Positions 33,079 through 43,667 of a stretch of DNA of 64,000 nucleotides are shown piece after piece (the first letter of the stretch is position 1; each line of letters opens with the position of its first letter). Location: positions 53,321,001 to 53,385,000 of the forward strand of contig CM032232.1 of assembly GCA_019009955.1 (NCBI GenBank). The letters run 5' to 3'. The DNA comes from Riptortus pedestris. Its lineage: Eukaryota; Arthropoda; Insecta; Hemiptera; Alydidae. The notes under the pieces are model-generated. The model had not been told where the DNA came from and searched no databases. It saw nothing but the letters and a program-made list of their open reading frames with translations. The position numbers were made by a program, and so were the translations under genes.

Positions 33079-35405
33079 TCTATTTCCAACTAAAAACCTG
33101 ATATGTAGAAGTAGAGATTTACTGAAGACTGAAAACTAGAAAGTGTGAATAACTCGCTTTTTATTTGTGCTACAAAAAAAAAGTATAGAACAACAACAGC
33201 AGAAGGTCGACAGTTTAACAAGATTGGTTCTATAACACTTTATCCAACAAAAATCGAATTAGCTCTTTTAGCTTAATTATTGAGTACTTGAATTAGTTCA
33301 TAGCATTTTCTCATAGATCATGCTACTAGTGGGGTTTCCAATTGATGGTGTGACTCTTTCTCCGCGTAATCCCACTGTTTTTGGACTTTGTTTTTAGTTT
33401 AAGACATTCGGTTGAAGTGCAAAAATAAAGTGTTTTTGTGGGGAGTTCTTATTTCCTGCATTACTTTAACATGAAGAAAAGTGCTACGAAAGCCTTCGAA
33501 TTTTAGTGGATGTTTATGGAGAGCATGCTCTAGCTCAGCAATTGTGATGGAAGTTTTTTGATGAAGTTTTTTGCTCAGTTTAAAAGTGGTGATTTTGAGT
33601 GGAAGGCAAAGAACAACCAGGACAGCCAAAAAAAACTTGAAGGTGAAGAATTAAGAATTATTGTTTCTTGAAGACCCACACCAAATGCTTAAATATATAA
33701 ATAATATACTTAAAACCATTTATGTAAAATAAAACATCAATTTTCAAGAAAGTTCACTAGGAATTAATTCAAACACCTAATATTTAATATAATAACAAAC
33801 CTAGCAAGTAGGTCACGAAGTCTGCTCCTTCTTTCAGCTGGACCTTCACCAAATAAACATATCGGCTCTCCAAGCTGCCTTAAATTTTGCCGTACCTCAT
33901 TGTCATCAGTGGAAACATTAACATGCCGGGCTTTCTTCCTCCTCTCAAACTCATCAAGAAGAGCCTGCTTGTCTTTGGATATTTCATCTTCCAAATCCAT
34001 ATACTCTAAAGCAAAGAAAGAGATGTTATTAAGAACATTATTAATTGGAATACGTTATAAAGTGAAAATAGGGAGAGCCCACATACCCCCCAATTTAACC
34101 TCATATTATTATCTAACTTATAGTTTCTCCTAATAAGGCTTATGCTATTAACACACATCCAATGTGGAACACGTCACTTTGACAAGCTAATAGAGCATTT
34201 CACATAGACTCTCTCTAAGTTATTTTGCTTTTCTCAAATTTTCCAGAGCAACCATGAAGTGGTTTAGTGTTATTCTAAACTTTTCACTGAACTGCACGTC
34301 TCGAGATTCTGCTATTTGGCAAAGTCCCACAATTAGTGGAAACTTTTGGAATCAATATTCAAATGTTAATGTACTTTTTAAATAAATTAATTTGAACATA
34401 TTTAGACATCAGAAAATGGAAAATGTTTGCTCAATAGTAAAGCAGATTTAGTAGAGTGGAACAAGTCTATCCATTCCATGGACTAAAAAAATAAAACCAT
34501 CATACAGGGGCTGTGTAAACCAAATAGATCTCCCACGTGCAGGAATGACACACTAGTGATCTCATCTATCACCGTCTATTTTCTAGTTTCCCCATAGTAA
34601 GAGGCAAAGTAAATAGGAATTGAAATGTAAGCTGGATAAGAAATGTTCAGTACTCATTAACTCAAAGTAAAAATTGATGAGTAGTAGTGGGGATGGAGGA
34701 GTAGGAAATACAAATAATGTCAGAGTTATAAAGCAATGCATAGAACAACATTTATAGTAAATTAAATTTCAACAAGATTGGTTCAATAAAGATTGTTTAT
34801 TTAAATAGGTTGTATCGATATGTGTCTATCTGGCTCATAATAAAAGATATTTTGAATATTGAAATTCCCCCCTATCCTGGTCAGATTTCTTATTGATGTT
34901 TAGTTTTACATAAAACTTTTATATGCTAGTTTGGTAAAGACCAAATAAAAATTGTGACCATTTAAAGATCTCATTTTTGTCATCTCCTGCTTCGGGTCGA
35001 TGAACATTTGAAGAAATGTTTCAAACATTGCATCATGTGTAATACAATCTCAAAGAGAAATTTACCAACAAACACTTATGAAAGTTTGCTTTATTAGTAT
35101 ATGTTTAATATATTCTTCCTTACATTTCTATCAAAAAATGTATTATTTAAAAATGAATCAGTTGAAGTTCAAGAATTAAAAAAAAATAAATAAAAAAGAG
35201 ATATACCATCTGATGTATGTAAATTTCCCAACTCAGGTTTTGCTGCCAACTTTTCTCCATCATCCTCAGGTGTTTCTTCTGCCGCCTCAGTCCCTTCTGC
35301 AGCGGCACTGGCTGCAGCAAGCTTTTCCTTTTCAATTTCGTCAAGAGCGCCATAGTGTATTGTTTTTTGACGTTTTATATACATAAGATCCTCATCGTCT
35401 GACAT
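23686..35405 (-). CDS. Prp4: PRPF4, U4/U6 small nuclear ribonucleoprotein Prp4 (9 exons, 519 aa)
   Basis: WD40 scaffold of the U4/U6 snRNP and U4/U6.U5 tri-snRNP, acting in the nucleus. Exons: 35207-35405, 33801-34005, 32340-32467, 30349-30553, 29197-29373, 28489-28704, 26122-26229, 24978-25146, 23686-23838. All have GT-AG junctions with matching phases and total 1560 nt; human PRPF4 has 522 aa. The N-terminus has [19 protein letters not shown]. Exon 2 holds the PRP4/SFM motif ([20 protein letters not shown]). Exon 3 has the charged linker and [21 protein letters not shown] repeats run from about residue 225 to the end: [57 protein letters not shown]. An in-frame ATG at 35444 exists, but the conserved start is 35405. 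A minus-strand AATAAA lies at 23508-23513. Introns are packed with FB-A, SINE, LINE and mariner relics. Confidence 0.95.
25717..25763. repeat. (AT)n microsatellite in PRPF4 intron 7
   Basis: Uninterrupted TA dinucleotides of about 45 bp. The flanks do not clearly belong to FB-A. Confidence 0.9.
27330..27905 (-). repeat. FB-A repeat copy in PRPF4 intron 6
   Basis: Begins with AACTAAGCACATTTCCCAC, then CATATATTCTTTATTTCCAA, GATTCTCAATTAATATTCAAG-type interior and TTTGGTAACAATCAAACAAA near 27850. Confidence 0.6.
28171..28393 (-). repeat. Full-length tRNA-derived SINE with 12-bp target duplication
   Basis: 223 bp flanked by perfect AGAGTGCAATTA copies (28159-28170 and 28394-28405). Read on the minus strand it opens GGGGCTCAGGTTAGCC, has a box-B-like GGTTCGGTTCTCG, then body ACCCTGGTTAGAAAAGGGTG and an AT-rich tail ending AATAAATAAAT. 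This is the reference copy for the family. RNA polymerase III transcription from the internal boxes is inferred from the tRNA-like head. Confidence 0.9.
29442..29660. repeat. 28-bp minisatellite in PRPF4 intron 4
   Basis: Seven units plus a partial of GTTTGACTGATGGGAGATCA-AGTGGTCA (one unit is 30 bp). Two consecutive units at about 29556-29611 are identical, so array length may vary between individuals. There are no spacers, so this is not CRISPR-like. Confidence 0.9.
30657..31470 (-). repeat. FB-A repeat copy in PRPF4 intron 3
   Basis: Starts GGTCTGTCACACAGGAGC and CTAAACAGATTTCCCATGTG, then AACTCACTGAATATTTGAGT and AGATCGGCGCTATAACATTT, and ends near AGTTTTACGTGGGTCGCTTA. Confidence 0.65.
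32730..32935 (+). pseudogene. LINE reverse transcriptase relic (N-terminal RT region)
   Basis: Plus-strand translation gives [21 protein letters not shown], the E-V-x-x-AIKKMKxGKAPGxDxxP block at the start of many LINE RT domains, followed by stops. Unrelated to the Prp4 exons on the other strand. Family not resolved. Confidence 0.55.
32945..33245 (-). repeat. FB-A repeat copy with (AT)n tract in PRPF4 intron 2
   Basis: Opens TTAAAAGTCTGTCATGCAGG and AAACTAAGCAGATTC. The (AT)n tract covers 33018-33077; AACAAGATTGGTTCTATAAC follows near 33217. Confidence 0.7.
33470..33665 (+). pseudogene. Tc1/mariner-like transposase relic (N-terminal HTH region)
   Basis: Translation of the plus strand in shifting frames gives [12 protein letters not shown], then [20 protein letters not shown] and EGEELRIIV, resembling the mariner block VYGE-A-s-RTCqkWFaRFKSGDFdleDkeRpGqPkkfEDeEL. 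Frameshifts and stops make it inactive. It lies in PRPF4 intron 2 on the opposite strand. Confidence 0.7.
34488..35060 (-). repeat. FB-A repeat copy in PRPF4 intron 1
   Basis: Begins ACAGGGGCTGTGTAAACCAA and TAGATCTCCCACGTG. Includes TTTCAACAAGATTGGTTCAA and ends with TCATTTTTGTCATCTCCTGC near 34970. Confidence 0.6.
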
Positions 35406-36129
35406 AATGAACCTATTTACATAACAAAATTGAAATAGCATCATTTGTTATAGCCAAGGAAAATTTACAACAAGCTTTCGAAAATTGCATTCTCCTATGT
35501 AGGTAATGCAAATAATAATTATATAATTTCTAATCACATTCATTGTGTTCTTAATTTGCAACCAAGGTATTTGCCTTTCTTTGAAAAATTCATAAATGAA
35601 ACCTTAATATTTAAATTTAATTGAATTGCTTAATACCTTGAGCCATTTTTTTTGTGTTACATTTCTGAATTACTTATTTACAGTAACAAATATAACATGT
35701 AATGCTCACCTTTAAATATACTACTATTTCACTGGAAAAAAAAAAAAATTAACTCAGATTATATTGTCCCGGCAATATGAAGGAAGGTTATGGGGATTAC
35801 AAGTAGCAGGTTATAAACATCTACCAGCTATGTATGTTCAGAAAACCACGTTATTAAGGAAGGCATTTCCTGTTATCAGTAAGATTGTTATCACAACTGT
35901 CAAATTCGAACTAGCTCCCCTCCCTTTATAGAAGTGTTTTCGTGATTTATTACCAGTTGCTTGCTAATAAATGAGTGTTACCTGTGACGTCCCTTTGTTC
36001 TAATTCAACTCTACTATGCGGCAAGTATTCAGGCTATTCAGTTGTTTGATCTATTATAAATTATCAAATGCTATTAGTTATTCAAACCTAGGAGATGAGT
36101 TTTGTTTAATTTTTTTTTATTCTTTTAAG
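35406..36129. promoter_or_regulatory. Divergent promoter region between PRPF4 and sulfite oxidase
   Basis: About 0.7 kb separates the PRPF4 start (35405, minus) from the first recognised sulfite oxidase coding exon (36130, plus). Both genes read outward, so this must hold both 5' UTRs, the unresolved first exon of sulfite oxidase and either one bidirectional or two abutting promoters. It is free of recognised transposons, unlike the flanking introns. No TATA or initiator can be assigned with confidence. Confidence 0.5.
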
Positions 36130-39100
36130 GCTGACAAGGAGTGTTTTACAACTAAAGCAATTGTCTGGGAGCCTGTGGATTCACTGTCGTTCAATCAGTG
36201 ATATATCAAAGCATAAAAACCAAGAAAATTTTAACTATAAAGAAAATTCACAGGCTAAGTTTAATAAGAAGGTATTAATACAGTACGCTTCCGGTATAGC
36301 TGGAATAGGTTTAGGAATTAGTCTCTACAAAATATTAAATGGTAAATTTTTGGTACTTGATGGAATGATGTATTTATTATTTTAATTTGTTTCTCTTATT
36401 GTATGATTTTCTTCCTAGACAATTCTTGTCCAATTCTGGCAGCTGAACTTAGTGTAGGTGATAGAATTCCTACACTTCCTACATTCAGTATAAAAGAAGT
36501 GTCCTCACATTCTTCTAGAGATTCTGGTGTCTGGGTTATATATAAAAATGGTGTTTACGATATATCTAAATTTATTGACAAGCACCCTGGAGGTGACAAA
36601 ATAATGATGGCTGCTGGTGGTTCTGTCGAGCCTTTTTGGATGATGTATGGTGTACACAAACAAGACCATATTCTTGAACTCTTGGAACAATATAGAATTG
36701 GTAAGTTCCTTTATACAGGCCCTATTAATAGTTGTTACTTAATTTGCCATTTTTTTTCTATAAGTTTAATTAATATCCACCATTATTCAACTGAAGCCAA
36801 TCTAGATAGTTTATTTACTTGTTTCTATCCTTTCCTAGCCAGCATGGGACAGGGATTTTATATTCTATGAGTCCCCGTCATAATTATATTCTTTTCTACA
36901 TTTGGAAACCATTCTTATGATTCATTCCTTTATACCAATGCATTGACAAGTATAGCCTGATTATTTTTGTGTTGTTTCTTTTCGTGAATCATGTAATGAA
37001 ACAGTAATACTATATATATATATTAGTTTAAACTTACATGTTCATTTCCAGGGAACATTAATGAAGAGGAGGCAGAAGACATTCATAGTAATACAGATGA
37101 TCCATATGCTAAGGACCCAAGGAGACATCCTGTTCTCCAGCCGTGCTCTCTTAAGCCATATAATGCTGAACCTTCCCCTGAAATCCTTGTCGACAGCTTC
37201 ATTACACCTCAGTAAAGCAAATTGCAAGTTATTTATTATTATTCACAAAGGTCCGCTTTGTGCTACTATGGCTAATAAGGACAAATTATCTACAGGTTAC
37301 CACCCTTTTCTAATTAGGGTGGGACTAAGGATTTTATTCAACAAGTATGTCACTAAATCAATTTCTTTTGCCCTGGTGACCCACTGAGATTAAAACCCAT
37401 GGCTTAACTAACATGGGCCAACCTGAACGCCCCTTAATTAGTTTCAAAATATTTAAAGATGAATGTTCATACACAAGCTTATAAAAATATTAAATGAGAA
37501 GTACAAAATATTTTATTTCACCATTGTGTAAATAAACAATATCTTCTACCAACTTTACACATTTTGTTTAGGCCAAGATGTCTTCTAATTTTAATTATCT
37601 TACTAGAGTTATCTACAATTTTCCAGTCTACTGTCATTTACCTAATACAATTTTAGTTTTACTTTAATGCTTTTAGTATTTTATTTAACTTAAAAGCTCT
37701 TGAAGTTATCATTCCGTTACTATAAAAAGCAAATAGGTCTTGAAGTTTTATTTTACAAATTATTTAAGCAGATAACTTTTGAATTTATCATTTCATTAAG
37801 CCAACAACTTTTGAAGTTATCTTTTTGAGACTTTTTAGTTAAACAAATATTTAGTCTTATCATTTATTGCAACATTAGTACTTAAAACTTTCCTTGATTT
37901 TATTAAATTAATAACATTAAGATAGGTGTGCTATTTATTTTGTCAAGTTATTAGAAGCTTTTATGTTACAGAAAAGTCAGGATTTATTTCATTTCATAGC
38001 AGTAATATTTTATAATGTTGTATAATAATCATTCTTTTCAGTAATAAACCTTGAGAAATTAATTTTGTCATTATAAGGAAATATAAATTTAACTTTTAAA
38101 TACATTTTATTAAAAATTTCATAAAAATCAGTAAAACTCCTTTCTAATTTATATATTTAATAATTATAGAAATAATTTAAGTTCAATTTAAATTCAAGCT
38201 TCTCTATTAAAGATTAGCTATTGAAGAGACAGTCTTGTTTGGCAACACTAATTATATAACAACATTATTCCATTACATAATATAAAAATTCTATCAAAAC
38301 TTCCTTTTTTTTTATTAAAAAAAAAGAAAAGAAATGTGTATTAAAAATAACTTTATCTGTTATTTTAACAACAAAACATTTTATTTATAATTAATAGAAA
38401 AACATTAAATAGATGGTAACAAAATGTTATCCATATTCTAAAAAAATATTATTAATTTGTCTATGCACTGTCAACTTAGTGCTAGAATTTAAAGTAATCT
38501 TTCATGTTTTAATAATAATTTTAATTTTTTTTAAAGTGTCAAAGTCTTATTTTACTGGTGACGCTACCATTTATTTATATCAACATTTGCATTGATAGCC
38601 CCAACTAAAATCCCAGGTAAAAAAAGAAAGACATTGTTCCTTCACAGTTGTGGATGGAACGAGGCCTAAAAATTGGATCTTTAAAATCCCTTCAAAATTA
38701 ATCCACAGACAATTCTCTTGCTTTCATTAGTAGGACTCACTAACAGTTATCAATTGTATTTTACTCTTAAAGTAATATTTCTATTAATTGTTTGTTTGTT
38801 TTTTAAATAATTCAATTTTTTAGGGAGGTTTTTTATGTTCGAAATCATCTTCCAGTACCAGAAGTTGATTTAAAAGACTACCGATTGGAAATAGAAGGTT
38901 CTGGATTCAAAAGTAAATCTTTCAAATTTGATGATCTTAAGAAATTTAAGAAACATACAATCACAGCAGTAGTTCAATGTGCTGGAAATAGGAGAAGTGA
39001 AATGTCAAAGGTAGAACATTTTTGCTTTCCAGTTTCACTTTAAGCCATTTATATTTAATTTTTTAATCATTTTTTAATGCAAGCCTGTTTTCGTAGTAAT

Positions 39101-42100
39101 AAAAGCTGTAAAACCTTTACATTTTCCTTTAGGAAGAGTAAAGAATTTGAAAATAGACCTGATGTTGGCCAAGTACAAAAAAAACAGACACTCTTATGAA
39201 TACACTTAGGACTAACTAATGCCCAAGACAATAACCCACAACAAATTCGTTGTACTGAGTTTTTGAGTTCTTTACTGTCCATGAAGAGCAAGTTTAGCCA
39301 TCACATGTTTGTGACTCAAATATTTTCAGATATATACTGATTATGACTCATGGTGTGATTTTTCAGTACTTTCTTCGTGTCCAACTGTCCTATCTGGCCG
39401 ATAACTTTATCCCCACCAATGGAGAAATGTTCACTAGTTCTAGAGCACTAGTGTTCAATACTAGTGGAGTAGCAGGAGTCTTTTGAGTAAATTGCTGTGA
39501 TAGCCACTATTGGCATGACTAAGTATCTTTTTGGCTCTCCCTAGACCTACAGACAAACTATGGATGATTTGATGATTGGAGACAACTTATTCCAGTTTCC
39601 ACTTCTGGTTGACTAGCATTGAACCCCTTAGGGGTACCTAGAGATCTCTACAATGCCAACTAATTAGTATATATATAGATATACACACCTACATGTATAA
39701 GTAAGGATTGTATGGAATACACCTTATTTTTATGTAACAGTATAATTAATAGACATTGGAGACATTTTTCAAAAATCACCTCATGAATACGACCTCAATA
39801 GCTGATACCTTTAATTTATTTATTTATTAACGTCCACTTTTTGAAACTTAGGCTAATCGGGACGAGTTATCTACAGGTTACCACCCTTTTCTAGCCAGGG
39901 TGGGATTTTAGGATGTTATTTAATGAATTTCGTCACTAAATAATTTCCTTAGCCCAAGCGAGAATCGAACTCGCCACTCTAGGTTTACCATGTGAGATTA
40001 AGGTCAACGCTTTAACTCGCATGGGCAACCTGAGCCCCCTGATAACCTCTAAGAAAATCTATTAAAACTATTAAAAATAAAATTCAGTAAGTGTGACTAT
40101 GAAGTTTAGTGGTGAAAAGTAATGTATAACCAATTTAAAATTTCTAGGATCTATTAATAGAGATATTAGTTTATGCAGCTTATTGAAAGGCTAACATAGT
40201 GAGAGATATTAGGGTTGTTGGAGACTAGCACTTCAAATAAAATAATTTTCTTTTTGGAAATTTTATATATAAACATACATACATAAACACACACTACTTG
40301 CTCCATGAAATTTATCTTTGTTAATTAAATTCAAATTTTTAGATTAAACCTGTGAAAGGGCTGAATTGGGGCCATGCAGTTATTGGCAATGCAACTTGGT
40401 CTGGAGTTAAACTTCGAGATTTATTACTTCGTCTTGGGGTGCCTGAAGGAGCTGAGGGTTACCATGTTCAGGTATGGCTTTTTGAAATGATTGGTTATTA
40501 AAATAATGTAATGTTTTCTTAAATTTTTATTTTTCTTGCAACGGTTATGTGAATAATTAATATTAAAAATAAAAAACAAAGGTTTTTCTTTCTATGAATT
40601 AATTGAAATATTCTGTCCTAATTATATTCTGTAGGGTATCATGGTTTCTAACTCAGAGGTCACTGTACTTGTTACATATTTTATGTTTTCCAAAAACAGC
40701 TTTGATGTTATTCATTAGAATAGTTCTTTGGCAAACAAATATTCTATAAGAACTAATAGCTTTATTATTAAGAAATCCAGCCAATTAGATTTTAGAATTG
40801 TTTTCTGATGTGTCTAGAATTTAGAGAATATACTTTAGCTTCATAGTTATAATCATATTAATATCTAGGATCCGACACTGTCCCGAAATAAAACATGACT
40901 ATTTTAAGGTCTCTGAAAAGAGAACTAGCAGAATGTTAAAGAAACCAAATTATCCTATGATTAGGAAGACAGGTTAAGGAGAAGCAGATACAAAGTGTAC
41001 TCTAGAAGCTTCCTTGTTTTTGACACTCACATACTAAGACTCACAAAGATTTAGAGTATGACCGACCTCAATAGCTCCTTTTTCTAACGAATAAGTGCTA
41101 AAGTCAGTCAGAAAATTCCTACTTCTACTCATCATATTTTTACTTAAAAATATATACTATGTGGTGAGATGAGATCAATATTGTGTCATACCTTCACATG
41201 AGAAATCTGCTTAGTTTATGCAGCCTGAGCATGACAGACTTTTTTTTCATTTTATTAGTATCTTATTTATTTGATTTTTTATTATTTAGTTTGAGGGTCT
41301 GGACTGTGACCCAAGCGGATCCCCTTATGGAGCTTCAATCCCGATCGAGAAGGCTCTAGATCCAAGAGGAGATGTTCTTCTGGCTTATGAAATGAACGGC
41401 CAACCTCTGTCCAGAGACCATGGGTTTCCTTTGAGAGTCATTGTACCTGGTATTGTTGGAGCAAGAAATGTTAAATGGTTAAGTAAGACCACTTTGTATA
41501 ATTTGCATATTATATGCCAGGAAATTGTGTAAATGGTATAGTGCTTTATGAAAGAAATGGATATGGCCAACATATGATATTTTATATTTACCACTACTGA
41601 AAGAAATGTGGCTTTACTTCTATGACAATATATAAGTTAGGGAATGTCTCCATTAATATTGGTTTTATTGAAAACTAGCTGTTTTAGCCATCATCGATGG
41701 GTTAATTGTTTAATGGTGAAAATATAACGATTGGATCAATTTATGCACTAAGCAATCCCATCATTTTCATCATATAACACAAAGGTATGTCTGACCTATT
41801 CACTTGTTATACTTGTGAAGGAAAAAGAGGTGATTGAAGAAATATTAACAAATTTATTATTTATGATTAGGATTCCTGTTACCTCTTAATGGAAAAAAAA
41901 TAATTTCCCGTTGAAATGTGAAGATTGAAATAACAGAAGCACTAAATAATTTTTTTATTTCCATAACATACAGAAATATATTCTCCCTCTTCAGTCATAC
42001 TGTTTTTTATGTGAAGCATGGAATGTCAATCAGAAAAATATAGTTGGTTTAACTTGTTATATCGTTTTCTATCTAAATATAAAGATCATGATCTAAAGGC

Positions 42101-43603
42101 TTAAGGCCTTGTAGTTGCAACCATTGGTATCTTTCAGAAGTAGCTCTTTTCATATTTCTAAACTCATCAAAATATTTTGTGATGAAACTGCTGTGCCTTT
42201 TTCTATTCCCAAGATGATTTAATTTTATTACCTCACTTAGATCTTCCACATTAGATTTCTTTTGACAAAACTTGTTCTCGTGATTCTGGAAAATCCACAT
42301 TTCCATTGCTTCTAATTTATTAAATTCCCTTTTTTAAGGAGTCCAATTTTCATTCCCGTAAAGCAGTACTCTGCTGCAAATAAAAAACAGCAAACATTTT
42401 TGGTACTCATACTTATATAGTTATTACTTAAAATGTACCTTTGGCTTGGAAGGATTGCAGCCAACGAGTGCTATTCCATTATGTGAAAGTTATTTTATGG
42501 TATTAAATTGAAACCACAATAATGCCTGAGGAGAAATAAATTACATTATGCAGATTATGTAATTCCTGATATTTTTATGTGAACCAACATTTATTTCAAC
42601 CTGTCAAGGAAGGATCACTCAGCGACAAAGCTCTAAGATTTTCATTTAGGTAAATGTATAACAAAATAGTAAAGAACCTAAGATTATGTTGAAAATATTT
42701 ATTTATTTTAGGTAGAATAGTTGTTTCTAAAGATGAGAGCACTTCACATTGGCAGCAGAATGATTACAAAGGGTTCAGTCCATCTACTGACTGGGACACT
42801 GTCGACTTTACAAAGTCTCCTGCGATTCAAGAGCTTCCAGTAATCTCAGCTATTTGTTCTCCTTCCACAAATGAAAAAGTTGCTCTAAACGAGGATGGAA
42901 CTGTTACTGTCAAAGGTACAAAATATGTTCTACCCTTAACAACTTATTATATTGTCTTTTTCCATTTTGTGTGTCAAGTGCAAGTTACTTCACCTTTGGT
43001 TCTAAAATTAAAAAAAAAAAAACCTGCCACACAGGGGCTGCATAAACTATGCAGATTTCTAACTGTATACTCTGTTTTTCTAAATAGAAATCCAATGAGT
43101 AGAAGTGGGGGTTTAATGAAGACTGAAAAAGAAAGTATGAATAACTCATTTAATATTTGAGTTATGCAAAATTATATTGTGAGCATCAACAGTTTAACAA
43201 GATCGGTTCTATAATAATTTTTGAATTCTGTTTCCTTCTACCTCCACCCCATCCTAATCCTGGTCTAATCTTAGCCACTACTGAATTTAATCTTTAGTGT
43301 TGAATGAAACAGTTAAATATCGATTAATGTATAGATCAAATAAACATTTTTGGGTTAAGAAATAAAATGTTACTTCATGACGCCATCACACTAAGTGTAT
43401 TTGTGTATCACGTCTAGCAAAGATCTTTTGAAAACAAAATTTGTCATTTAAGTTTGAAATAAGATGATATATTTGCTTATTGTTAGAGTGCAGTGACTTA
43501 AAGTCAGAGTTTACTGAACTTGATCTTTAGTTTTATATGAAACCCATATATATCGTTTGGTAACAATACAAAAATCGTGACCTCTAGATCAACACACACA
43601 CAC

Positions 43604-43667
<64 letters not shown>

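Noticed and set aside
36016..36201. ORF starting MRQVFRLFSC as the sulfite oxidase N-terminus
   Set aside because: It is in a different frame from the conserved exon and no donor of the required phase 2 fits with a workable intron length, so I left the first exon unresolved.
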